A stretch of DNA of 64,000 bases from Spirometra erinaceieuropaei (lineage: Eukaryota > Platyhelminthes > Cestoda > Diphyllobothriidea > Diphyllobothriidae), in assembly GCA_902702965.1 (NCBI GenBank), contig CACRXP010000170.1, positions 583,906-647,905 of the forward strand, written 5' to 3'. Numbering within the stretch: the first letter of the stretch is position 1; each line of letters opens with the position of its first letter. Below, piece by piece: positions 9,701 through 20,169 of this stretch. The notes beneath the pieces were generated by a model that made no database searches, had not been told where the DNA came from, and saw only the letters and a list, made by a program, of their open reading frames with translations. A program made the translations under genes and the position numbers.

Positions 9701-12370
9701 GAGGACGTCATTGATGCTCACTTCCCGGCTTTGTCTGCAACGAAGTCGCCAATCATATCGTACACGAGGTCATTCAGTGCAATGAACCAGCATAGTTGCA
9801 GCAAAAAAAACAAAAGTAGCCAATATCCCGGTTCGGTCATTCCACCTACCGGCAACCATCAGCTGATCGGGGTGACGAAGTCTTTTATCAGGTACGTGCA
9901 GTTGTGAGTGCATCTTTACTGTGCTGGTAGGTAACTGGTTCTATCGTGTGGACGGAAACGATAGAGATGTTAGTAAAGGTCTCCCTTTCAGACAGAGTGG
10001 GTTAGGCGTCCGTTTTGTCATTAACAGAGAAGCCGCCGCCACCTGATGTGAAAAAAGTGTATTTAATTCTTCCTCCAATCTTTCCCACCCTTCAGTCAGG
10101 AAATGATCATTGTGTTGCCCAATTCGAACGATGGACTCCCCGCTTTACTACAGAAATTACTGGAGCCATCCCAAGGACGGCTATTCAGTGACATCATTTC
10201 TCGTGATGTTTACCATCAGGTGGAAGTTCGAGTGAGACTGCCGAAGTTCAAGCTAACGAAAGGCTGCAGCCAGGACTTGAAGAAAACTTTGTCCGCCCTC
10301 GGAATGCCGTCAGCATTCGATGCCAGCAAAGCTGACTTCTCGGCAATAACCGGTCACAGGGATCTCTTCTTGTCTGCTATGTTCCACAAGGCTGTGATTG
10401 AGGTGTGTTTAATGTTACTTTTATATTTTCTATATATGCTACTTGTTTGTAGAGTAGGTATTACGTGGTTATTCCACTGTACTTGATTGTCTTCGACTCA
10501 AATTTTCGTTGAAATTTCGGGTCTGACTGTAAAAGGTTAAATCCCGCAGGCTTAACCCCACGTTTTGCACTGAAAGTGGTAGTCCAGTAGCTTCATCGCG
10601 TACGTCTTCATAAACGCTTTTCCCTCTTCGTCCTACCTTTCCTCTAGTAGGTTATTAACGACCCGCAGGGTCAATTCTTCAGGTATGGAGGTGATTATAG
10701 AGACGACGTCAGAAGATACCATTATCTCGTCGAGAGCTATTACGACGCCTCTGAGTTTTTCCTGGAAGTGCTTTGAAGATACGGTTGTGTGTTCTGAGCC
10801 GTCCGTTAGCTTCTCCAAATGCTTGGCAAGCCATTTAGCCAGTCCGTAGGTGGGTGTGCCTTTCAACGCCACAATTGGTCGTAGAGGCACACCTGGTTTG
10901 TAGATTTTCGACAAATCATTGAAACGCGCTAAGGCAGCATCATGTGGTTCCATCTGTCTCAAATCCTTTTCTGATATTACCCTTTGGTTATTTATTTGAT
11001 CCAGGCTCCTATTGGTTTTGTCTACCAGTGTGTTTATGGGGTCAGTGTCGACGACCATATGACTGGTTGTCATTTAACAGCTTCCGAGCTTTTGCCGCGT
11101 ACTCTGGCATGCGTAAGACTACGGTTGCCCGCCCTTCGTCCGCCGGAATAATGACAATTTCTTCGACCTTCTTTACATATGCATATATATGAATAACGGA
11201 AGTAGTTTGTATTCCGAGACGATATAATAAAAGGAGAAGGGTCGTCGGAAAATCGAGATATACTCGTGAATTTTCAAATCCGTTACACCAACCATATATG
11301 CATGCACACACTGGACACTGAACACAAATTTGCATTGGAGAACACTCGCATTGTTGGCGCCTGCCCAATAAGGAAAGGCCGCGAATTCCTGGAGGCAATG
11401 CACTCCATGCATCAATCGGCATATTGATTCAGATGTCGCATACAACTTTCTGAAGGACAAATGGAAGCGAGCGCAGCCAGTGCCAATGGGATGACGAAAA
11501 ACCATTGGCGCAGGCTTCGGCCAACCATAGAATCACTGGTTCGACACGGTTAAATAGTTAACTGTTTTTGTACATAACCCAAAAGTCTGACGACGAGCTG
11601 GCGAACCAGACTCGAAAATTTACGCATTAAAGGTTATTCTCTTCCCAAAGAATCTTACTTATTTTTAATTAAATTTCTTGGGATTCCCGTTTTCCAGCAC
11701 ATATATATGGGTTCGAGTGAGAATCTGAAACATCAGGCCAGTAAACATTTTGTCCCAGTGATGGCAACTTCTTTTTCTTCTGTTCTCATGCATTCTAAAT
11801 TGTGAGCCAGCCGGGTAGCTGGACGCTCATTGGTCAGGTCACGGAACATGCTTGTTCCGTTGTGCCTTGGGGCTCATATAAGAGCCCTCGCAGGTAGTCG
11901 CACACCGACCAGTAGTGGAAGTAATTGAGATGATACCGACAAAGACAAGGGAAACCGAAATTGCTATTTCTGGCTTATTAACCGTCATCAGCCAGTCATA
12001 CCTAACCCAAAGTGTGGATCACTGGGGAACCAGACTCGAACATTTACGAAATAAAGTTTGCTCATTTTCCCAAAGGACCTATTCTTCTTCGAAATATATA
12101 TATATATACATGCATATGCATATATAAAGATGACGAAGAGTCCTTTCTGCATTCAATTTTGTTCCCTCTAATGCCCCTCTATCGTTTTAGGTGGACGAGA
12201 GCGGTGCGGAGGCCGCTGCAGCCACCGCAGCCGTTGCAAATACACGATGTATGCCCATAAATATGCCGCAGGATTTCATCGTGGATCATCCGTTCCTCTT
12301 CTTCATCATCAGCGAGACCGGACTGCCAATCTTCATGGGTCATGTCGTTGAGCCTGAGTCGAACAGCTAG
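6755..12370 (+). CDS. Serpin, complete seven-exon gene, predicted P1 Arg
   Basis: Serine protease inhibitor of the serpin family. Coding exons: 6755-6761, 6793-6855, 6893-7188, 7240-7390, 7424-7589, 10096-10402 and 12191-12370. All introns are GT-AG and the phases agree, giving 389 aa that start MFSVDHF with no signal peptide. The protein is therefore probably cytosolic or released non-classically. Helix A is followed by NCFISPLSIYS. Other landmarks are TNGKIKELLP (about 145-154), SAVYFKG-IWKEKF (167-179), EMIIVLPN (230-237), KFKLTKG, and the hinge E333-S-G-A-E-A-A-A-A-T342. Counting 17 residues from E333 puts P1 at R349 and P1' at C350. FIVDHPFLFFI (359-369) fits the serpin signature. By family knowledge an Arg P1 suits trypsin- or thrombin-like targets. 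Introns 1-4 are 31, 37, 51 and 33 nt; introns 5 and 6 are 2506 and 1788 nt, intron 6 carrying mobile elements. The 7-nt first coding exon and the donor at 7590 (GTTCGT) are the least certain points. Confidence 0.92.
7590..10095 (+). other. Serpin intron 5
   Basis: A 2.5-kb intron between the exon ending LPFE and the exon starting QEMIIVLPN. The acceptor is preceded by a pyrimidine-rich stretch, and TTCAG ends at 10095. Small open frames inside (8386, 9183, 9367, 9665) match nothing I recognise, and I see no clear mobile element. Confidence 0.7.
10633..11175 (-). mobile_element. Penelope-like element RT fragment (N-terminal part)
   Basis: Minus-strand reading gives IPADEGRATVVLRMPEYA (11042-11165 frame) and, after one frame change near 11060, a 146-codon stretch with LSKIYKPGVPLRPIVALKG, PTYGLAKWLAKHL and VSSDVVSIITSIPEE. 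This order is characteristic of Penelope-like RTs: a PADKG-type motif, a KxHKP-PLRPI-type motif, then S-DV-S-FT-IP containing the first catalytic Asp. The catalytic YVDD part and GIY-YIG tail are absent. It lies inside serpin intron 6, antisense to the gene. The missing half of such a protein appears at 50.3-51.3 kb, but I cannot show the two are the same family. Confidence 0.85.
11695..11790 (+). mobile_element. Copy of the hammerhead-like short repeat
   Basis: Contains GGGTTCGAGTGAGAATCTG then GAAACATCAGGCC and ends TTTTGTCCCAGTGATGGCAAC followed by a TTC-rich run. It belongs to the family also seen at 19147-19282, 27490-27605 and 29900-30018. Here the CTGATGA box is replaced by AT repeats, so it would not be active even if the family encodes a ribozyme. 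Confidence 0.65.
11815..12105 (-). mobile_element. SINE-like dispersed repeat in serpin intron 6
   Basis: Shares long blocks with 38065-38300 and 57345-57600: CCGTTGTGCCTTGGGGCTC, a block starting TACCGACAAAGACAAGGGA, a block containing CTGGCTTATTAACCGTCATCAGCC, and AAAGTGTGG. In fuller copies the minus strand starts with a tRNA-like head; it is missing or degraded here. The right end (GAACCAGACTCGAACATTTACGAAATAAAG, shown in two parts at 12018-12055) is repeated at about 11610-11645. An AT microsatellite follows at 12097-12127. Confidence 0.65.
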
Positions 12371-12409
12371 CCATCATGCCGTCTTAACTGTCCTCTGCCT
12401 TTCATGTTT

Positions 12410-12465
12410 TTTTAATTAGATCTACTTTAGAGTTTTCCTTGTTTGACTTCTCTCTCTCTCTCTAA
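12410..12465 (+). repeat. Short (CT)n tract after the serpin stop
   Basis: Poly-T followed by a TCTCTCTCTCTC run lies about 80 bases after the TAG at 12368-12370, in the probable 3' UTR. I see no canonical AATAAA nearby. Confidence 0.5.
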
Positions 12466-12499
12466 GACATAAATAACGCTCATGGCTCTTCTGATCGAA

Positions 12500-14960
12500 A
12501 TCGGTGGGGTATGGATCCGGGAATTAGTAGAGAATTACTGCTAGGGGTTGAGTATGGCCATTGGGACTACAAGCAGGCCTGAATTGTCGATTCCGACGTG
12601 CTTTATATTTAACAGTTAGTATCTGATGTCGTGCTTGCTCTTCGCCATGCGGGCGTCTGCGGGGCTTACGGTCCGCAATTCTAGCATTGTAGCAAACGTC
12701 CGTAGAGTGGATCAAGTTCACAGGGACGGCAGTCGTGGCGGAAACAGGATGGCGGTGCCTCGACCAAGATTTTGTACTTCACTTGCTTTGCTGGGGCACG
12801 CTTCATGTGCCTCTCTCCAAACCCCCAATAATCGAGTTACTAACAAGAATACCCAGTCGTCCCTAATATACATTTCACCAGGGAGGAAGAACAGGAGTGC
12901 CAGGTGTCCCTCCTTGATGTTCTCGTCAGGCGCAGTCCGAAGGATGACATTGAAACGACGATTTATGGGAAGGCAGCGGAAACCATGCAGCTTCTCAGTC
13001 TCCATTGCAACCACCCGGCTGGCTCACAATCGAGAATGTATGAGAACACATTTCAGACAGACCGTGACACATTGTAGCAAACCTAGTACTTTTCGAATTT
13101 TTCGGTGTAATCTCGAAATTCTTACTACCATCTTGCAGACTTTTTTTCAGTCTAGGTTGCTACGTCTGTGTGTGATAGTTGACCTGCGAACGAAGAAGTA
13201 TCATCGAGTTTTTTTATACTACTGCTTATTTATATCTACAAAGGAGCTATGAGCCTCGAAGAGAAAATCAGCGGCCTCGTTGACTACATTGACACATTTG
13301 ACACATCGAAGTGGAAGCAAAACACAGAAGTAACTGCGAGACCCACGCAGTCAATGTTATTCTCCAGGGACGCTTAATCAGGAAATGACTAACGAGAGTC
13401 ACCGACTTTATCCGCTGTCTCTCCTCTGCTCTGGAGTAGGATACCCTTTCGAACATTAAAATGAAAAAAACTATCTATAAAAGCGACTTCGGGGACACCT
13501 AGGGTTATTCTGTAGTCCTGTAGGGGCCGTTCATCGTTGCTGCATTTGACTGTATGTCAAACCCTGATGCCATCTGCAGACACAACTAACTTTCAACACA
13601 GTTCTGTTATGTGATCGTTGACATACGGCGGAAGACTGTTGGTCCAACAACCGCATCCTGAAATACTCGATCAAAATCAATATCTGCGTTGAGTTCGCCC
13701 TGCTTGTGCAAACAGACTCCGACCGGATTTTCAAGTAGTCCTCTTACCTGGGCAATAGGATTTTCGTATAAAAATCCTGCGGCGTGGTATGTTCGCCACC
13801 AATTCGTGCAAAATAGCTGTCCGAAGGCGTGTATACGCCGCCGCCTCCGCCTATGCGTTCGCTTCCAGAGGACTCAAACAGCAACATTATCGAGCATATG
13901 ACGTGCTTCGCCATGCATTACGAACGTTTTAGAGGCCGTTGAGCCATTGCCGCGGGACCAGATGTTGGAATTGCACAGCGATCCAAAGCCACCATGTGCA
14001 ACAGAGCCAGGAAGATTAAAGACTAATTGAAACTTGAGGAGCGACCTGGGGTAGTGTGTCGCGTCCCGTGCCGAGACTGTCCTTACAACCAAACAGGTCA
14101 GACTGAACGCTTGCTCTGATCGCACACACAGGAGCATAAGCTGACTGTGCGACGAGGCGCGAATTGTCGCAAACAACTGCCAACACCTGCGAAACGGGTC
14201 ATGAGTGTGACTTCGCAGTCACTTTGATGATCAGGAACAAAACAGGCCGAGAATCGATTAAAACCTGGCCCTCAGCCAATCGACGTATCGATCTGGCGCC
14301 ATAGTACGGAGCCCTACGCAGTCACCTCCAGTCCTGTGTCACTGACGGATGATTGGCTAGTGCCCCTTATAATTCGCTCGTTCTGTTGCTGCTATCTCTG
14401 ACGATGGACTCCTATGGGAGTTTAAGACGTGAAAATAATGAGCAATTTGTTCTGATGTTTCTTGACCAGCCCTCTTCTTCACTCATACAGATACCTGGAA
14501 CCCCAGTATTCGACTACATTTGTGATGGCGGTGCTCCAACAAAACAAGGAGCCGAACGAGCCGCCGAAGGAAATAGCTTGAGAGATTTTTCTTTTCAAAC
14601 TGTCGAAATCTTCAGGAGCCTGGAGCCCACAGCTCCTAATGCGGCGGATCTTGACACAGGCACAAACTCCCCGCGTAAATGCTTATCCAGAATTCGCAGT
14701 AACATCAAAAGGCATGTAAATAGATGTTCGCATCTCGATAAAATGGAAGGAAAGGCAAAAGGCAGATGTCGTTTAGCGAGACGATGGGGCGTTAATTGGT
14801 GCACTGATTGTTTGACCTTCGAGAAGCAAGTGGTCGACCATTTGGAATTTCAGGAGGCTTATGGGCGGCTCACTTCATCCCGCCGGTCGTATACCTCGCG
14901 CCAATGCCAAATATGGCTGAACACTACGCCCCCGTTTAATTGTCAGCACCGGTCTCGCTG
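12500..14960. other. No gene recognised
   Basis: Long open frames exist at 12626-13252 and 14353-14967 (+) and 12718-13014 (-). None shows a domain, a start context or a splice arrangement I can defend, and the first two overlap open frames on the other strand. The stretch may contain the older body of the LTR element whose end is at 15.3-16.4 kb. Confidence 0.4.
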
Positions 14961-15182
14961 TTTGTAGCCGTCGCTGGCGGCCGCCACCTCACTAGACATG
15001 CCACGCATGCGCATTTCGGTGCGACGGTCGGCTTAGCATGTCAACCACTGCACCAAGTCTCAGCACCGGTCTGGCAGGTTCTGACCGTCGGCTGGAAGCG
15101 GAAGGAGAAAACCAGGTGTCGGTGCTGGGAAATCCATCCTTATGCCACGCCAGTGCATCCGTCATCAATAACAATATTGAAG

Positions 15183-15262
15183 TTGTTCCGAAGAGCGGAA
15201 ATGGTGCGCAACCGCACCCTATGGCGAAAAGACGACGCAACATGCCGTGGGTCGACAACCCG
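15183..15262 (+). repeat. Partial copy of the LTR 5' end
   Basis: GAGCGGAAATGGTGC, ATGGCGAAAAGACGA and the CCGTGGG block parallel 16001-16066, the first bases of the LTR downstream. I read it as a short displaced LTR fragment upstream of the integrase remnant, implying nested or rearranged copies. Confidence 0.45.
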
Positions 15263-15289
15263 ATGTGAAATTCCAGTACCCGAGACCAG

Positions 15290-15610
15290 ATGAACCCTTA
15301 TTACAGCCCCACAAACGCCACTTTTGAGGTGGGAGAGACGGTGTACGTAAAGAACTACAGAAGTGGTGAAGGTATGATGCAAAAAGCCCAGTGTGTGTTT
15401 TTCGAGGTTGAAACCCCAGCAGACATGCCGAAAAGGCATGCCAACTAGGTGAGACATCGAGAGGCCTGGGACTTCAAAGCTGACGTCCCAACTGCTTCGT
15501 GACACGTTTGCTATTCTAACTCCCAGCGAGGAACTAGAACTATCGCCACCTGCAGTTCGAAAAAGTCCAATGAGGATACAGCCCCTACCCTCCCTCCCCA
15601 GAAGACTGGT
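15290..15610 (+). pseudogene. Gypsy-type integrase C-terminal remnant
   Basis: The plus strand reads NATFEVGETVYVKNYRSGEG, then QCVFFEVETPADMPKRHAN and VRHREAWDF. This matches the chromodomain-free C-terminal end of Ty3/Gypsy integrases, where F-VGD-VYV-NYR-G is followed by V-Y-V and RH-NQLRPR. A stop stands where the Q of the last motif is expected (about 15446). The reading runs straight into the acidic repeat at 15626 and then an LTR, which is the expected 3' order for this class. Confidence 0.75.
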
Positions 15611-15625
15611 CGTGGACCCAAAGGA

Positions 15626-15647
15626 AGAAGAAGAAGAAGAAGAAGAA

Positions 15648-15680
<33 letters not shown>

Positions 15681-15833
15681 GAGGAAGAAGAAGAAGAAGA
15701 AGAAGAAGAAGAAGAAGAAGAAGAAGGAGCAGGAGGGGGAGAAAAAGAAGAAGGAGAAGTAGAAAAAGAAGAAGAAGAAGAAGAAGAAGAAGAAGAAGAA
15801 GAAGAATAAGAGGAAGAAGAAGAAGAAGAAGAA

Positions 15834-15874
<41 letters not shown>

Positions 15875-15958
15875 AGAAGAAGAGGAAGAGGAAGGGGAAG
15901 AAGAAGAAGAAGGAGAAGAAGAAGAAGAAGAAGAAGAAGAAGAAGAAGAAGAAAAAGG
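15626..15958 (+). repeat. 330-bp (GAA)n / (GAT)n tract
   Basis: Almost uninterrupted GAA and GAT triplets with GGA and GAG variants. In the plus frame it is a Glu/Asp run; on the minus strand it gives poly-Ser and poly-Leu frames that are not genes. It lies between the integrase remnant and the LTR. (GAA)n of this length can form triplex DNA (established knowledge). Confidence 0.95.
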
Positions 15959-15987
15959 AAGTATGAGGTACACTTTTTAAAAGCCGG

Positions 15988-16440
15988 CTGTGTTACGGAG
16001 AGCGGAAATGGTGCAGAGTCATGGAGTATGGCGAAAGGGCGATGCCATAGGCCGTGGCTCTGCAGCGGGCCAAGCCGGCCACAGCATGTTAACTTGGACA
16101 GACAATCAGCGTGCGCTGAAGTATCGAGCACACGGGATGGCCTTGCTCACGCGCTCCACCCAACCAATAACTGGCCGAATATTCGAGACTTTTCCCCGGT
16201 GGGATTCTCGCGCACGCGATGGCCAGTCCGCGACCGGCACAGCACCGGTCGTAATGTTGCAGAATGCACAGGGATAAATATAAACAAGGCGTCTTTCTGA
16301 CGAGTTGTAGCCTCTCGTGTTCAAAGGCTGTCAGTCAAGTACATGTTTCCCTAACCGGCTCTCTTTCTGTTTCACCTACTTGTCGGATCATAACAGACGC
16401 GTCTCCCTCTAGGACCTTCAATCATCGCGCTGCCGGCAGA
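15988..16440 (+). mobile_element. LTR of a Gypsy-type element (3' LTR or solo)
   Basis: Starts TGTTACGGAGAGCGG directly after a purine-rich stretch (15951-15985), as expected of a Gypsy 3' LTR. An AT-rich TATA-like GGGATAAATATAAACAAGG lies at 16270-16289. The right boundary is estimated from loss of recognisable features; I did not find a matching 5' LTR or a primer-binding site. GC-rich sequence with many short direct words follows the start. Confidence 0.55.
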
Positions 16441-16499
16441 CAGGACAGTTTAGTCCTTCTCCGGACTGAGGGTCGGACTATGATATGATCCCTATGATA

Positions 16500-17555
16500 T
16501 TCTCTCATATGTCCAGCCGCTTTCATGGTTGTCTGGTACAGTGAAAATGAGGGCCACGTCGCGTGTGCCCAAGATGACGATCTGTTTAACTTTGCTAGCA
16601 ACTCAGCCTACGTTCACCTCCAGTCGTCTTCCTTCCGAAACGCGATGGGTGAACAACGAGTGTGCGATGGGTTCAGTGCAAGTCCACCTCACTATAAACT
16701 ACTTCAGGTACAAGTCACTGCTTCTGGAACAATCTGCGGCAGCGGTGGACGTCGACCTCCGCGACGGTCACACCTTCGTACCGCAAATCCATCCTTCTCT
16801 ACTTAGCCAGGATCAACAGCATTGTTATGTCACAGGGGAAGATAGCAGACATATGAACAGTCATCAACCTTGAAGTCATTAGAAGAGGACGCAGGCGTTG
16901 TGGACAGAAATGTGGCCTACGAAGCGTGCTAAGAGCGATCCAGCAAGATAGATCAAGGTGGGCAGGAAAGTGTAGAACAACAATTTATCAAAAAAGGTAA
17001 ATTGCTCTAAGAAGTATATTCGGAATGCTCTATTAAAGGACTGGCATCGTCTAGAGTAGAAATGCGCATTTCTGTGGCAGACGCCTCTCCCGTTTGGCTC
17101 CGATTCTAGCCGATGCCGTAGTATTCTGTAACAGTGGGGATAAGGGTTTGCTTCCCAAGTGCTCACTGATCATCTGACTAGAGCTCACAACTTCTGTGCC
17201 CGGAGTGGGGCTTGGATATCATTAGTTATTAACGGTAATTAGGTCAGAAGTAGTCATTTCCGTGTGGCTTGTACTTGTCGGAAATACTTCTCAAATTGAT
17301 TTTCACTCAGCGCTCATGGAGTCTGAGTGCTAGGACGTTCCCCTGTTTCGATCCACTTTGTAGAACTCTTTACGTGCACCTATAGAGCCGTATTTCCTAG
17401 CCTTATGGATCCCAGTTATTCACGTCTTCGGCAGGCTACAGTAGCCCATCTGCGCACTGTGAGTGCACACTTGTTGCGCCCACTCTGGAATGAAAGGAAA
17501 CAGGGAAAGGGAGTGAGATCTGTTCGCCAGCCCGAACGTCCACAGACGACGGTAG
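16500..17555. other. No gene recognised
   Basis: Several 70-110 codon open frames on both strands overlap one another. None has a recognisable motif. Confidence 0.4.
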
Positions 17556-17559
17556 CTGG

Positions 17560-18310
17560 CCCATCTCATGAAATGTCAATCGGAATTCTGAAATGTGCTT
17601 TCGATTAGGAAGGATCACTTATGTGGAGAGGTAAGATCCCATCTCGTAGCCAGACATTATGAGTTGATACTGTCGAGATGCTTATTTGTAATCAGTAGGT
17701 GCGTTTGCCTTGTCGAGGAAACTTGTCATCAGTAGGTGTGTTTCTAGTGAGTTAGGCACGTCGCCCCTTTCGGTCAGGTTGTTGAACTTAGTGAGGGCTT
17801 AGGGTTAGGGTTTGCGTTTTGGGGCTATGGTTGTAGAGTTAGGTTTAAGGGATAAGGTTAGGGTTCCGGATTAAGGTCAGGGTTAGGGTTAAATTCCCTG
17901 GTTAGGGCTGGGTTTAGGTTTTAGGGTTAGGTTTAAGACTGGGTTTGAGGGTTAGAGTCAGGGTAATAGTTTTAGGGTTTAGGGTTAAGTTTAGGCCTAG
18001 GTTTTAGGGTTAGGGTCAGGATTTTTGGATTAAGGTTAGGGTTAGGTTCTAGGGTCAGTGTTTTGGTTAGGGTTTTACGATTAGAGTTATGGTTTTAGTG
18101 TTAGGTTAGCTTCCTCATTCCGGGCTACGAACTGCGGTCTGACCGGTGGGGACCCTACATTAAATAGTGTGTAACGTAATCCCAAGATATTTCAGTCGCG
18201 CCAGGATGCCAACTTTTAAATGGGCTTCTTTCTGGCCGCCTGCACGTCGACACCCGGTAAAAAAATGTCTACTCATATGGTATGAATTTTTTACATGGGT
18301 TTTTGATGCG
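17560..18310 (+). repeat. Dispersed repeat RF1, split by telomere-like sequence
   Basis: Family RF1 carries in order: CTCATGAAATGT, ATTCTGAAATGTG, GGAAGGATTACTTA, AATCCCAAGATATTTCAGT, GGATGCCGGCTTTTGAA and an AT-rich tail. Here the first half is at 17560-17660 and the second at about 18165-18310. The halves are separated by about 500 bases that include the TTAGGG-like tract 17790-18108. Other copies are at 24110-24620, 55360-55470, 59130-59610, 59760-60085 and 60490-60765. Confidence 0.75.
17790..18108 (+). repeat. Degenerate interstitial telomere-like (TTAGGG)n tract
   Basis: About 320 bases built from GGGTTAGGG, GGTTTAGGG and GTTTTAGGG words with irregular spacing. TTAGGG is the flatworm and metazoan telomere repeat by established knowledge. 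The tract is strongly decayed, so it is old. Confidence 0.9.
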
Positions 18311-19045
18311 CTGGTGAATTAAAATGCACTCAGTGTGGTGCAGTTCTCCAAGGAGGCGGATGAACCCGACAACGGCGAGCCCTACAGCCTGCACTAAATC
18401 ACGGCTTGCCTAAAGTGCACCGACTGCATTGGCTTCACATGCCCGCACACGCTTCGATGACTTGCTAAGGTGACTGTATTTTGCGCGGTATGTGCATATA
18501 CCGCGGCAGCTGACTGGTGAACTGAAGTGTATGATGAAAGCATACATGCACAAACCAGTCATCGGCGTAACCTTTAATCCCACAAACCTGGAAATGGCCC
18601 CAGTAGAGGGGGGTGACCAAGTAAGAAAGTACTGAACAGTTTGAAGTAGGTCACTTGAGCCCTGTGAAAGCACAGTTGCCATGCGAAGACGATTGTGACA
18701 ACAATCAGAAGGAGAAGAGGAGGCCACCCTACCAGCCTTGGCATAGGGTTCCTCAGGCTTTTACAGACGACGAATAGTGGGATGGCGTTCAGCGGAGGTT
18801 AAGTGGGAAATAGTGAGGTTCTCGGATCAGACGAACAGGCAGTAATACCTCCGTGTGTGGTTGGTCACCGGCCTGATTAATTTGCTACCTACTAAACCAC
18901 CAGAAGCCAAAACAACAGGACAAAGCATCACCCGCCGTTTGGTTGGATTTGGATGTGTCCATCGTGGGATTGAGGTGCCGCGGAAAACAGTCGCTCCACC
19001 GAGCCCCCCCCCCCGCCTAATGAAACACGGGCGGGGTTTGGATCT
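18310..19045. other. No gene recognised
   Basis: No coding pattern or repeat was identified apart from a short C-run near 19006-19015. Confidence 0.4.
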
Positions 19046-19114
19046 GAGGCCCCACTTGATTGATACCGTATGATTAGCTTACTTAAGCAGTTTTAGTTAA
19101 CATACTTAATTTAG

Positions 19115-19283
19115 AAGCGTGCAGGCAAGTTCCAGGTAGCAGTTTGGAAGACGAAGATGCGATCACTGGAACAAGAAATTTATTGGCCTGTTGTTTCGGA
19201 TTCTCATTTGAATCCATCATCAGAGACATTCGTAGATAAAGGTGCATTCCAGGTGTGTTCCAGTGATCGCATCTTCGTCTTCT
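19115..19283 (-). mobile_element. Young foldback insertion with 13-bp target duplication; hammerhead-like core
   Basis: The direct repeat ATACTTAATTTAG (19102-19114 and 19284-19296) flanks the insert and is present once in the homologous right arm, so the boundaries are well supported. Inside, 19147-19172 and 19257-19282 are perfect 26-bp inverted repeats. On the minus strand CTGATGA (19217-19223) is followed by the hairpin GGATTC-AAATGA-GAATCC and then GAAAC (19193-19197), the order of a hammerhead ribozyme core with stem II. There is no coding capacity. The ribozyme reading is inference; stem I and the cleavage site are not established. Confidence 0.8.
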
Positions 19284-20169
19284 ATACTTAATTTAGCCAC
19301 TCGCAGGATTGGGACGGGAAAGAAAGCGTAAGCAGAGCTCGAAGCACGCGTAGGGAAGCGAGTGAAGGTAGCGTGAACATACTATCCCCCAACGTAGCCA
19401 CTCGATGGATTAAAAGGATACGTGGGACGCAATCACAACTAAAAGGCCACAGAGGGAACCGCGTGGTAATTCACAGTGCGTGGCCACTGTAGTGGGACTG
19501 ACAAAGTTCTAAGCCATCGGAACAATTCCATTAGCATGACAAGTGAATGAAACCCTCAGAATGAGCGAATGCCTAATCTCCCAGAAAATAGGCAGAAACT
19601 GTGAAACCACCGCCTTCTCTATTGTCCTTGCATCATATCGGCTCCTTCGATGAAGAACATTGAGAAGTGTAATATAACACTACATCGCTTGCTTCAGAAA
19701 CTACTAAATAAACATAAACAGACACTGGACGATGCCTCATCCGCGAATGAGAGTCCGTCAGCTGCCACTGGGATTTTGACGCATACTTCTCCACGCAAGA
19801 TCTATAAATTGTGGTAACTGTGAAAATCATAAGCGTGCCAATGACCTATAAATAGCCTTTGATATTAGATTAGAGGAACATTTCGCACCTACCCTCTCAG
19901 TAGATGAGGAGGAAATGAACTTTTTTCGTTGGTGTTTGTTCAACCAGTATGTAATATCAAAAGCGACCTGGAGAGAGTCAAGCGGAAACTTGGGAGCAAC
20001 GTGATGATGGGGTCACGTAGATGCCCTTCGGTGGAGCTATGCGTGTCCGGGCTGGAGATCAGCGTTTCCGGACTAATGTGACCCTGAGATCTTCAAAACC
20101 CGAAGCATGGTGTGTAGGAAAATAATTATGGTGGCTGCAGAATCCGGTTCTCACAGCGAATGACCTAAT

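Noticed and set aside
11177..11505. Minus-strand frame with Cys-rich segment next to the Penelope fragment
   Set aside because: Overlapping frames with no motif; AT microsatellite runs through it.
12626..13252. 208-codon plus-strand open frame
   Set aside because: Overlaps a 98-codon frame on the other strand, no motif, no supporting splice structure.
14353..14967. 204-codon plus-strand open frame
   Set aside because: No recognisable domain; composition uneven and no sign of conservation visible from one sequence. Could be a decayed retroelement part, but I cannot show it.
15140..15973. 277-codon poly-Ser frame, and the overlapping poly-Leu frame to 16131
   Set aside because: Both are translations of the (GAA)n/(GAT)n tract on the minus strand.
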